This document shows positions 7,046 through 12,827 of a DNA stretch of 12,937 nt, piece by piece. The notes beneath the pieces are model-generated. The model did no database searches and had not been told where the DNA came from. It saw nothing but the letters and a program-made list of their open reading frames with translations. A program made the translations under genes and the position numbers. Origin of the DNA: Prevotellaceae bacterium (lineage in GTDB: Bacteria > Bacteroidota > Bacteroidia > Bacteroidales > UBA932); assembly GCA_031257655.1 (NCBI GenBank), contig JAIROF010000010.1, positions 1-12,937 on the forward strand, given 5' to 3'. The number at the start of each line of letters is the position of its first letter. Positions within the stretch are counted from its first letter, which is position 1.

Positions 7046-7057
7046 GCATCATCATAA

Positions 7058-7705
7058 ATGAAAAAGGAACCCATATTTTCGTCAAAAAGCCTGAAGCTGC
7101 TCACCGACCCGCTGGGGCGGACGAACCCCGTAACGGTGCTGGTGCTGGGGATTTGCTCGGCGCTGGCGGTAACGGCAAAGCTGGAGCCCGCGGTGGTGAT
7201 GGCCATTTCGGTAACGGCGGTGATAGCCGTTTCCAACGTCATCATGTCGGCGCTGCGCAACACCATCCCCAACCGCATCCGCATCATTGTGCAGCTGGTG
7301 GTCATATCGCTGCTGGTGATACTCGTCGACCAGGTGCTGCGGGCGTTTGCCTACGCCGTGAGCAAGCAGCTGTCGGTGTTTGTGGGGCTAATCATCACCA
7401 ACTGCATCGTGATGGGGCGCATAGAGGCGTTTGCGCTGAGCAACAAGCCGCTGCCGGCGCTCCTCGACGGCATTGGCAACGGCTTGGGCTACGGCGCCAT
7501 TCTGGTGGCGGTGGGCTTCTTCCGCGAGCTGCTCGGGTCGGGCACGCTGTGGGGCTACCGCGTCATCCCCAGCTGCTTTTACGTGGCCAACGGCGGCGTG
7601 TACGAAAATAACGGGCTTATCATCCTGCCCCCTATGGCGCTCATCCTGCTGGGCATTATCATCTGGATACAGCGAAGCCGCAGCAAAAACCTCAGCGGAA
7701 GCTAA
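7058..7705 (+). CDS. nqrD: Na+-translocating NADH:quinone oxidoreductase subunit D
   Basis: NqrD is one of the paired six-helix membrane subunits that, with NqrE, hold an iron centre in the membrane core and conduct electrons from NqrF toward the flavins. The 215-aa product is hydrophobic throughout. The expected metal-ligand cysteines are at Cys33 (LGICSALAV) and Cys116 (ITNCIVMGR). The conserved loop GFFRELLGSGTLWG is present. There is no clear Shine-Dalgarno sequence; before the insertion, translation was probably coupled to nqrC 12 bp upstream. It is now separated from nqrABC by about 2.9 kb of foreign DNA. Confidence 0.95.
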   Translation: MKKEPIFSSKSLKLLTDPLGRTNPVTVLVLGICSALAVTAKLEPAVVMAISVTAVIAVSNVIMSALRNTIPNRIRIIVQLVVISLLVILVDQVLRAFAYAVSKQLSVFVGLIITNCIVMGRIEAFALSNKPLPALLDGIGNGLGYGAILVAVGFFRELLGSGTLWGYRVIPSCFYVANGGVYENNGLIILPPMALILLGIIIWIQRSRSKNLSGS

Positions 7706-7738
7706 CGCGTAACGTAAATTTTAAAAGGGAGTAAAAAA

Positions 7739-8356
7739 ATGGGAGATATAGTCAGCATATTTATCCGGTCGATCTTTATCGACAACATGATTTTTGCGTA
7801 CTTCTTGGGAATGTGCTCGTACATTGCCGTTTCCAAGAGCGTGAAGATTTCGGCAGGCTTAGGGGTGGCGGTGGTTTCGATGCTGCTGATAACCGTACCT
7901 GTCAACTATCTGCTCAACAAGTACGTGCTAAGCAGCGGCGCGTTGGCGTGGATAAGCGAAGATTTGGGGGGCGTGGACTTGAGCTTTCTATCGTTCATCG
8001 TTTTCATAGCCGTCATCGCCTCCATTGTGCAGATAGTGGAGATGGTAGTGGAGCGGTTTGCGCCGGCGCTGTACTCGTCGCTGGGCATCTTTTTGCCGCT
8101 CATTGCGGTGAACTGCGCTATCCTCGGCGGCTCGCTGTTCATGCAGGAGCGCGGCTACCAAACGCTTGGCCAAGCGGCGGCCTTCGGGTTAGGCTCGGGG
8201 GTTGGATGGCTGCTGGCCATTGTGGGCATCGCCGCCATTCGCGAAAAGCTGGCCTACTCCAACGTCCCAGAACCCCTGCGCGGGCTGGGTATCACCTTCA
8301 TCATCACCGGGCTTATGGGCATCGCTTTCATGGGATTCATGGGCGTAAAGCTGTGA
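7739..8356 (+). CDS. nqrE: Na+-translocating NADH:quinone oxidoreductase subunit E
   Basis: This is the partner of NqrD, a 205-aa membrane protein of the same fold in opposite topology. It has the family N-terminus (IFIRSIFIDNMIFAYFLGMC) with Cys26 and the second cysteine Cys126 in VNCAILGG, the pair expected to complete the intramembrane iron site. GGGAG at 7727-7731 sits 7 bp before the ATG. The 33-bp gap to nqrD suggests one transcript. The gap after it (199 bp) is unusually wide for this operon. Confidence 0.95.
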   Translation: MGDIVSIFIRSIFIDNMIFAYFLGMCSYIAVSKSVKISAGLGVAVVSMLLITVPVNYLLNKYVLSSGALAWISEDLGGVDLSFLSFIVFIAVIASIVQIVEMVVERFAPALYSSLGIFLPLIAVNCAILGGSLFMQERGYQTLGQAAAFGLGSGVGWLLAIVGIAAIREKLAYSNVPEPLRGLGITFIITGLMGIAFMGFMGVKL

Positions 8357-8360
8357 AAGA

Positions 8361-8402
8361 GAGTAGTTAAAGTAGGTAGAGTAGTTAAAGTAGGTAGAGT
8401 AG
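8361..8402 (+). repeat. 18-bp tandem repeat after nqrE
   Basis: GAGTAGTTAAAGTAGGTA occurs twice exactly (8361-8378, 8379-8396) with a further GAGTAG. It begins 4 bp after the nqrE stop. No stem-loop is evident. Confidence 0.85.
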
Positions 8403-8403
8403 G

Positions 8404-8422
8404 GGTGGCATCATAAATTGGC
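8404..8422 (+). repeat. Solitary end similar to the MITE terminal repeat
   Basis: GGTGGCATCATAAATTGGC resembles the 19-bp ends of the element at 10676-10849 (GGTGATGTCATAAATTGCA). It shares the TCATAAATTG core and the leading GGTG, with several differences. No partner end is visible nearby, so it may be a relic or chance. Confidence 0.35.
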
Positions 8423-8443
8423 GGGGTGGCTTGTGAACAAAAT

Positions 8444-8528
8444 CGCTGATTTTCATCAATTTACAAAAAACATCCTTATTGTAAAATATTCACATTTAAT
8501 AAATTAAGTAGATTGCGCAGGTTAAATT
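8444..8528 (+). repeat. About 85-bp dispersed repeat, copy 1 (before nqrF)
   Basis: It aligns with 11395-11478 with roughly three quarters of bases identical and one gap. Both copies contain an inverted repeat TTTACAA/TTGTAAA (8460-8466 and 8479-8485 here) around an 11-12 base loop. Both are followed by a heptanucleotide array and then a gene start. TAGATTGC at 8509-8516 is a poor -7-like match, so a separate nqrF promoter is possible but unproven. Confidence 0.65.
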
Positions 8529-8545
8529 CCTAATTCCTAATTCCT
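8525..8545 (+). repeat. Heptanucleotide array (AATTCCT)x3 before nqrF
   Basis: Three exact 7-bp units end 10 bp before the nqrF ATG. The array occupies the position of a ribosome binding site, so copy number would change leader spacing. Confidence 0.75.
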
Positions 8546-8555
8546 AATTATAAAG

Positions 8556-9791
8556 ATGGTGACAACGATAGCAATCCTTGTTTTTTTGGTAATCATTCTG
8601 CTGCTGGTATCGCTGCTGCTGTTTGCCAAGCAGGCGCTTATTCCCCAAAAGGACGTGCCGGTGGACGTCAACGCCGGCGAGCGCAGGCTTTCGGTGGCGT
8701 CGGGCTTTAGCTTGCTTGCCTCGCTATCGGCCAACGGCGTCTTTCTCCCCTCCGCGTGCGGCGGCGGCGGCACGTGCGGCTTGTGCCGGTGCCGGGTGGT
8801 GAGCGGCGGCGGCGGCATACTGCCTACGGAGGTGGGCTTTTTTACGCGCAGGCAGCAGCAGGAGCGCTGGCGCTTGGCCTGCCAGGTAAAGGTGCGCGAA
8901 AGCTTGGCGGTGAAAATCCCGGAGGAGATTTTGGGAATAAAGCAGTGGGAGTGCGAGGTGGCGAGCAACCGCAACGTGGCCACCTTCATTAAGGAGCTCG
9001 TGGTGAAGCTGCCCGAGGGGCAGGCGCTCAGCTTCAAGTCCGGCGGGTACATTCAGGTGAGCGTCCCCGCGTGCGAGGTCGATTTTGCCCGGGACGTTGA
9101 GGTGGCGCCCGAGTTCCGGGCAGACTGGGACAGGATGAAGATTTGGGATTTGAAGATGAACAACCCCGCGCCAACGTTCCGCGCCTACTCCATGGCCAGC
9201 TACCCGGCAGAAGGGAGCATCATCATGCTCAACGTGCGCATCGCCACGCCGCCGTGGAGCCGCGAGCAGGGCTTTGCGGGCGTCAGCCCGGGCGTGTGCT
9301 CCTCCTACCTCTTTTCGCGCAAGCCGGGCGACAGGGTTACCATTTCGGGGCCATACGGCGAATTTTTCCTGCGCGACACGCAAAGCGAAATGATGTTCAT
9401 TGGCGGCGGCGCCGGCATGGCGCCCATGCGCTCGCACATTTTCCACCTGTTCCGCACCCTCAAAACGGGGCGCAAGGTAACCTTCTGGTACGGCGCGCGC
9501 TCGCTCCGCGAGGTGTTTTACGAGGAGCAGTTCCGGGCGATAGAAAAGCGCCACCCCAACTTCAGGTTTACCATTGCCCTCTCCGACCCCCAGCCGGACG
9601 ACCGCTGGGACGGGGCTACCGGATTTATCCACCGCGTGATTTACGACCAGTACCTCCGGCAGCACGAGGCGCCCGAAGACGTGGAGTACTACCTGTGCGG
9701 ACCCCCCATGATGACCGCCGCAACCACCAAAATGCTCTACGAGCTGGGCGTGCCCGACGAAATGGTTATGTTCGACAACTTTGGGGCGTAG
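8556..9791 (+). CDS. nqrF: Na+-translocating NADH:quinone oxidoreductase subunit F
   Basis: NqrF is the NADH-oxidising subunit: NADH to FAD to a [2Fe-2S] cluster, then into the membrane core. The 411-aa product has an N-terminal membrane anchor (about 3-24) and a ferredoxin domain with Cys68, Cys74, Cys77 (C-x5-C-x2-C) and Cys109. The FAD-binding RAYSMAS is at 209-215, GPYGEF at 265-270, and the NADH-binding GGGAGMAP at 283-290 and LCGPPMM at 380-386. It has the typical C-terminal FDNFG. Length is normal. It lies at the end of the operon, after a 199-bp repeat-bearing gap, and its stop is 22 bp from the convergent trpC stop. No obvious terminator is seen in that gap. Confidence 0.96.
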   Translation: MVTTIAILVFLVIILLLVSLLLFAKQALIPQKDVPVDVNAGERRLSVASGFSLLASLSANGVFLPSACGGGGTCGLCRCRVVSGGGGILPTEVGFFTRRQQQERWRLACQVKVRESLAVKIPEEILGIKQWECEVASNRNVATFIKELVVKLPEGQALSFKSGGYIQVSVPACEVDFARDVEVAPEFRADWDRMKIWDLKMNNPAPTFRAYSMASYPAEGSIIMLNVRIATPPWSREQGFAGVSPGVCSSYLFSRKPGDRVTISGPYGEFFLRDTQSEMMFIGGGAGMAPMRSHIFHLFRTLKTGRKVTFWYGARSLREVFYEEQFRAIEKRHPNFRFTIALSDPQPDDRWDGATGFIHRVIYDQYLRQHEAPEDVEYYLCGPPMMTAATTKMLYELGVPDEMVMFDNFGA

Positions 9792-9813
9792 CGGAAGGAA
9801 AATGTCTGGCGCG

Positions 9814-10602
9814 CTAAGCCCCTTTGAGCGCCTTTACAAGCGCGGCGAGCGCCTGCGCCGGATTTTCCGTTTTCATGAAGCTTTCGCCCATCAGGAATCC
9901 CCCGAATCCTGCCTGCTGGAGCGTTTTCACCGTTTCGGCGTTGGAGATGCCGCTTTCGGAGACTTTGACGTAGCTGCCGGGAATGAGGGGCGCCAGCCGT
10001 AGCGAGGTTGCCGTGTCGGTTACGAAGGTGGAGAGGTTGCGGTTGTTGACGCCCACGGCGTTCACGTGCGGGTTGATGTACGCCAGCTCGGCTTCGCCGT
10101 GCACCTCCAGCAGCGTCTCTAAGCGGAGCGACTGGGCAAAGTGCGCCAGCTCCGAGCACTGGGCTATCGTGAGGGCCGAGGCGATGAGCAGCACGGCGTC
10201 GGCGCCGGCAATCCGGGCTTCGCACAGCTGGTAGGGGTCGATGATGAAGTCCTTGCGGAGCAGCGGCACGCTTGCCACCCTACGCGCCGCCGTGAGGTCG
10301 GCGAGCGAGCCCGCGAAGTACTCCCTGTCGGTGAGCACCGATATGGCGGCGGCGCCGTGGGCGGCGTAGCCGCCTGCAACGGCTTCCACCTCCGCCTCCC
10401 TGTTGATAAAGCCCTTAGAGGGCGACCGGCGCTTAAACTCGGCGATGATGGGCGTATCGGAGCGGCGCAGGCTTTCGGAAAACGACAGCACCTCCCGCGA
10501 CGCCTCCCGCGCCTCGCTGTAAACGTCGTCGAAGCTGCGCCGCCGCCGACCGGCGAAAACCTCCTCCCGCTTGGCGCTGAGTATCTTTGCTAAAATATCC
10601 AC
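9814..10602 (-). CDS. trpC: Indole-3-glycerol-phosphate synthase
   Basis: It converts CdRP (carboxyphenylamino-deoxyribulose phosphate) to indole-3-glycerol phosphate in tryptophan synthesis, in the cytoplasm. The 262-aa product is a monofunctional (beta/alpha)8 enzyme of normal length, not fused to TrpF. Family motifs in order: ILSAKREEV (7-15), IAEFKRRSPSKG (53-64, with Glu55 and Lys57), SVLTDREYF (88-96), LLRKDFIID (114-122, Lys117), GADAVLLI (133-140), LLEVH (164-168, Glu166), GVNNRNL (184-190, Asn186 and Arg188) and SESGIS (215-220). The start is a GTG at 10602, placed directly at the conserved N-terminus. The 7-bp repeat array begins 6 bp upstream. No other trp gene is in the window. 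Confidence 0.95.
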   Translation of the reverse strand: MDILAKILSAKREEVFAGRRRRSFDDVYSEAREASREVLSFSESLRRSDTPIIAEFKRRSPSKGFINREAEVEAVAGGYAAHGAAAISVLTDREYFAGSLADLTAARRVASVPLLRKDFIIDPYQLCEARIAGADAVLLIASALTIAQCSELAHFAQSLRLETLLEVHGEAELAYINPHVNAVGVNNRNLSTFVTDTATSLRLAPLIPGSYVKVSESGISNAETVKTLQQAGFGGFLMGESFMKTENPAQALAALVKALKGA

Positions 10603-10608
10603 TTTTTT

Positions 10609-10640
10609 AATTGAGAATTGAGAATTGAGAATTAAGAATT
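10609..10640 (-). repeat. Heptanucleotide array at the trpC start
   Basis: On the + strand it is AATTGAG three times, then AATTAAG and AATT. Read toward trpC, it is the same unit family as the 255-296 array (CTCAATT/AATTCTC). It ends 6 bp before the GTG start codon, over the place of a ribosome site. Confidence 0.8.
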
Positions 10641-10675
10641 CATGTTATGCATATAGCTGTCTGAATTCGGATTTT

Positions 10676-10849
10676 GGTAGTGTCATAAATTGTAGGGAGC
10701 GAAAAACCTAATTTACACCTAATTTTAATAACAAAACAACCTCAGTAGCAGGGAGATACAGTAGAAATAATAACCTCATTAACTTCATTAATGTAAACGA
10801 TTTATAATCAGCATAATACTTACTGTCTCGTGCAATTTATGACATCACC
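10676..10849. mobile_element. MITE-like 174-bp element with exact 8-bp target duplication
   Basis: The terminal inverted repeats are GGTAGTGTCATAAATTGTA (10676-10694) and, on the other strand, GGTGATGTCATAAATTGCA (10831-10849), matching at 16 of 19. Immediately outside both ends lies the direct repeat CGGATTTT (10668-10675 and 10850-10857), with no gap. The interior is AT-rich and has no credible frame. The 8-bp duplication and GG-starting ends suggest mobilisation by an IS1595-type transposase; that family assignment is inference. It lies about 70 bp upstream of trpC and may affect its transcription. Confidence 0.8.
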
Positions 10850-10903
10850 CGGATTTTTTTGATTTGAATGATTATTATGATTGATGGCGCACATAGCGCT
10901 GTA

Positions 10904-10960
10904 GAGACGCACGCCGTGCGTCTCACTGCGCATTGCGCGTCTCACTGCGCAATGCGCGTC
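10904..10960. repeat. GC-rich palindromic repeat cluster
   Basis: GAGACGCACG (10904-10913) pairs exactly with 10915-10924 around one base. It runs into a 19-bp tandem repeat, GCGTCTCACTGCGCATTGC (10918-10936), repeated at 10937-10955 with one change and again in part. The GCGCATTGCGC and GCGCAATGCGC cores are themselves near-palindromes. It is a dispersed structural repeat with no coding sign. Confidence 0.75.
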
Positions 10961-11050
10961 GATGCTATTCCGTTATCCGAGCCGCGCGCGGGGCACAAAA
11001 TTACGTGAAAATTATGCGATTTCCAAGCGCTTGATGCGATTTGTTTTTTT

Positions 11051-11143
11051 AGCGCACGGATGGCGCAGATTTTTATGATTTGCCCAGATTTTAGCCTTTT
11101 CTTTATCTGCGTAAATCATAAAAATCTGCGTAATCTGCGCGCT
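11051..11143. repeat. Long hairpin with perfect 18-bp arms
   Basis: CGCAGATTTTTATGATTT (11064-11081) is the exact reverse complement of 11113-11130, with a 31-base loop. AGCGC at 11051 and GCGCT at 11139 give weaker outer pairing. An open frame on the - strand (11012-11194) across it is probably not a gene. Confidence 0.7.
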
Positions 11144-11274
11144 ATTTTTACACAAAACTATGCCGAGCGCAGTATAACCCTTTAGGGTGTTCATATCAAT
11201 AGAAATTATGTAGCCCCACCCCTACTCGGAACTCCGGAGGCGTTTTCTGGGGAAAAGGAAAGCGAGTACGCTGT

Positions 11275-11322
11275 AACCGTATGCTAAAGCATACGGTTAA
11301 TCAAGTGTCGTCCCTGCGGGAC
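11275..11322. repeat. Two adjacent hairpins, the first shared with 157-176
   Basis: AACCGTATGC (11275-11284) pairs with 11289-11298 around TAAA. The 8-bp core is the same as at 157-176. A second short stem GTCCC/GGGAC (11310-11322) follows. Neither has a U-run. The surrounding stretch 11144-11394 holds no other feature I can support. Confidence 0.6.
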
Positions 11323-11394
11323 TTGCAGAAGTGGGTATAGTTCCTTTCGAGAGGGGGCGAGGGTGAGGTCAAATAAAATAACACACCACAAAAG

Positions 11395-11478
11395 CGCTGA
11401 TTTTTATCATTTTACAAAAATAAATTTATTGTAAAATAATAGTATTCAACAAATTAAACAACTTGCGAAAGTTGAATT
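11395..11478 (+). repeat. About 85-bp dispersed repeat, copy 2 (before the GNAT module)
   Basis: It is a diverged copy of 8444-8528, with an exact 8-bp inverted repeat TTTTACAA (11410-11417)/TTGTAAAA (11429-11436). It is again followed by a heptad array and a gene start, so the order repeat, array, gene is shared with nqrF. Confidence 0.65.
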
Positions 11479-11494
11479 AATGATTAATGGTTAA

Positions 11495-11536
11495 TTCATT
11501 GTTCATTGTTCATTGTTCATTGTTCATTATTCATAA
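11495..11536 (+). repeat. Heptanucleotide array (TTCATTG)x4 plus two variants
   Basis: Four exact units (11495-11522), then TTCATTA and TTCATAA. The TTG of the fourth unit lies 22 bp before the -7 box at 11545, so the array may supply the -33 element. Confidence 0.8.
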
Positions 11537-11552
11537 TTGTTTCGTATCTTTG
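11520..11552 (+). promoter_or_regulatory. Promoter of the 58-aa/GNAT module
   Basis: TTG at 11520-11522 and TATCTTTG at 11545-11552 (followed by C) fit the phylum's -33/-7 pattern with 22-bp spacing. The start codon is 27 bp downstream. The 15 bases 11538-11552 are repeated exactly at 12417-12431 before the second module. Confidence 0.6.
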
Positions 11553-11579
11553 CAGGGTAAATTTTAAAAGGTAAAGATT

Positions 11580-11756
11580 ATGGCAACTCCTATTAGAAGC
11601 ATACCGGTGCTGGAAGGCGAGGTCGCCCGCCGGTTTGTGAAAGAAGCGAAAGAAAACGAGAAGAGGCGGGGAACATACAAGTTTTCCGAAGAATCAATCG
11701 CCTCGTATAAAGGGATTATTGAAAAAGCAAAAAAGTTCGGTACGCTGCCATTATAA
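11580..11756 (+). CDS. 58-aa protein, putative antitoxin of the GNAT gene
   Basis: This small, charged protein begins MATPIRSIPVLEGEVARRFV and ends KFGTLPL. It is mostly predicted helical and rich in Lys, Arg and Glu, with no membrane segment. I do not recognise a named family; it lacks a clear ribbon-helix-helix signature. AAAAGG (11565-11570) lies 9 bp before the ATG, and the promoter box is just upstream. The stop is 13 bp before the proposed start of the acetyltransferase. A very small first gene followed by a GNAT gene is the layout of GNAT toxin-antitoxin pairs, so an antitoxin role is inferred from context alone. Confidence 0.7.
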   Translation: MATPIRSIPVLEGEVARRFVKEAKENEKRRGTYKFSEESIASYKGIIEKAKKFGTLPL

Positions 11757-11769
11757 TGCGATTAATGCG

Positions 11770-12357
11770 ATGGGCTTCCTGCGTGATAAATGCTTAATAT
11801 TTCCGCTCAATAACGAGACGTTGAAACACTGCCGCCCATTTTCGTGCGGCGACAATGACCTGGACGATTTCTTTTCCCGCGACGCCAACAATTACGCGCG
11901 GCAATTGTTGGGGAAGTCGTACTGTTTCCGTTTGGAAGATGATATGTCGGAGGTTATATGCGCATTCACGCTATCCAATTCAAGCATTGACGCCCGCAAT
12001 CTTCCTAACAGCCGGCGTAAGAAATTGACGGAAAATATCCCACATGAGAAAAGCCTGAGCAGCTATCCTGCCACATTAATAGGCAGGCTGGGAGTCAGCC
12101 GCGAATATGGCGGTCGTGGCATCGGTACGGAGTTGATGGAATTTATCAAACAGTGGCTGTTGGAACCGGGCGCGAAAGCCGCTTGCCGTTACCTCACCGT
12201 GGATGCTTACAACAATATTCAAACGTTAAAATTCTACGAGACCAACGGCTTTAAGCTATTGTTTTCATCGGAACAGCAGGAAAGGGAATACATTGGACTT
12301 TCACCTGAAAGGGAATTAAAAACAAGATTAATGTATTTTGATTTGATATTTTATTGA
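11770..12357 (+). CDS. GNAT-family N-acetyltransferase, possible toxin
   Basis: The 195-aa product has the GNAT acetyl-CoA motif: IGRLGVSREYGGRGIGTELM spans about 104-123, with GGRGIG at 114-119 binding the cofactor pyrophosphate. FYETNGFK at 155-162 is the typical C-terminal motif, and Tyr156 is the candidate general acid. An N-terminal stretch FSCGDNDLDDFF (24-35) is common in GNAT proteins of the TacT/AtaT type, which acetylate charged tRNA; that substrate is inference here. The frame extends back to a TTG at 11719, but that would overlap the 58-aa gene; ATG 11770 is preferred. It could also be an ordinary small-molecule or protein acetyltransferase. Confidence 0.8.
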   Translation: MGFLRDKCLIFPLNNETLKHCRPFSCGDNDLDDFFSRDANNYARQLLGKSYCFRLEDDMSEVICAFTLSNSSIDARNLPNSRRKKLTENIPHEKSLSSYPATLIGRLGVSREYGGRGIGTELMEFIKQWLLEPGAKAACRYLTVDAYNNIQTLKFYETNGFKLLFSSEQQEREYIGLSPERELKTRLMYFDLIFY

Positions 12358-12416
12358 CGTATGATGTATGAACAAAGAGTTGAGAATGACATAATTTATA
12401 ACTCATAATTCATAGC

Positions 12417-12431
12417 TGTTTCGTATCTTTG
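12417..12431 (+). promoter_or_regulatory. -7 box of the second small module
   Basis: TATCTTTG at 12424-12431 with upstream context TGTTTCG, identical over 15 bases to 11538-12 kb-module counterpart 11538-11552. No TTG is seen at the -33 position. It lies 24 bp before the ATG at 12456. Confidence 0.5.
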
Positions 12432-12455
12432 TGGCATCATTAAACATACGGCATT

Positions 12456-12707
12456 ATGGAAACAAAAAAAACAACAGCGAAAACTAAGGCTGAGAAAGCT
12501 GAGGTGGCCACACCGGTAAAAGCCAAAAGGAAAAAAAGAGAACCCAGAGGGTGGTATATGGACAAAGAAGTCGGTAAAATACCGCTCGACGAATTCTTTA
12601 AAGATGAGCCGGAATTTACCGGTCCGGGAAGAACGGATATGCTGAAAAAAAAGTACCCAGGTTTTGGAACAGGAGAAATATTGGATATGCGAGCCGTACT
12701 AAAATAA
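12456..12707 (+). CDS. 83-aa protein, putative antitoxin of the PIN gene
   Basis: The N-terminal third is a Lys/Ala/Thr-rich, probably disordered segment. It is followed by a compact part with GWYMDKEVGKIPLDEFF (32-48) and a C-terminus GFGTGEILDMRAVLK. No named family is recognised and no DNA-binding fold is evident by eye. It ends 6 bp before a PIN-domain start, the tight antitoxin-toxin spacing of vapBC-type operons, so an antitoxin role is inferred from position. It appears intact although its presumed toxin is not. Confidence 0.65.
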   Translation: METKKTTAKTKAEKAEVATPVKAKRKKREPRGWYMDKEVGKIPLDEFFKDEPEFTGPGRTDMLKKKYPGFGTGEILDMRAVLK

Positions 12708-12713
12708 ACAACT

Positions 12714-12827
12714 ATGAACCGCCGCTATCTTTTAGACACCAACATCGTGATGTTTTTCTTTCTTAATCCAAAGGATTTGATACGGAAAGTGCAAAACAGA
12801 CTGAATGATTCTAATAATATATTGTAA
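12714..12827 (+). pseudogene. Truncated PIN-domain (VapC-like) toxin, 37 aa
   Basis: It reads MNRRYLLDTNIVMFFFLNPK and on to NDSNNIL, then stops. YLLDTNI with Asp8 is the first PIN-domain strand and first metal-binding acid of VapC-type RNases. A complete PIN toxin has about 120-140 residues with three or four acidic catalytic residues; only the first is here. The sequence after the stop has no PIN-like frame up to the window end, so this is a 3' truncation rather than a simple frameshift. Confidence 0.7.

Noticed and set aside
10904..10960. CRISPR-like array
   Set aside because: The 19-bp repeats are directly tandem with no unique spacers and no cas genes.
11012..11194. 60-aa frame on the - strand
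   Set aside because: It runs across both arms of the long hairpin and has no ribosome site or family likeness.
11719..11769. Upstream TTG start for the GNAT gene
   Set aside because: It would overlap the 58-aa gene by 38 bp and add residues without family support; ATG 11770 follows the stop at normal spacing.
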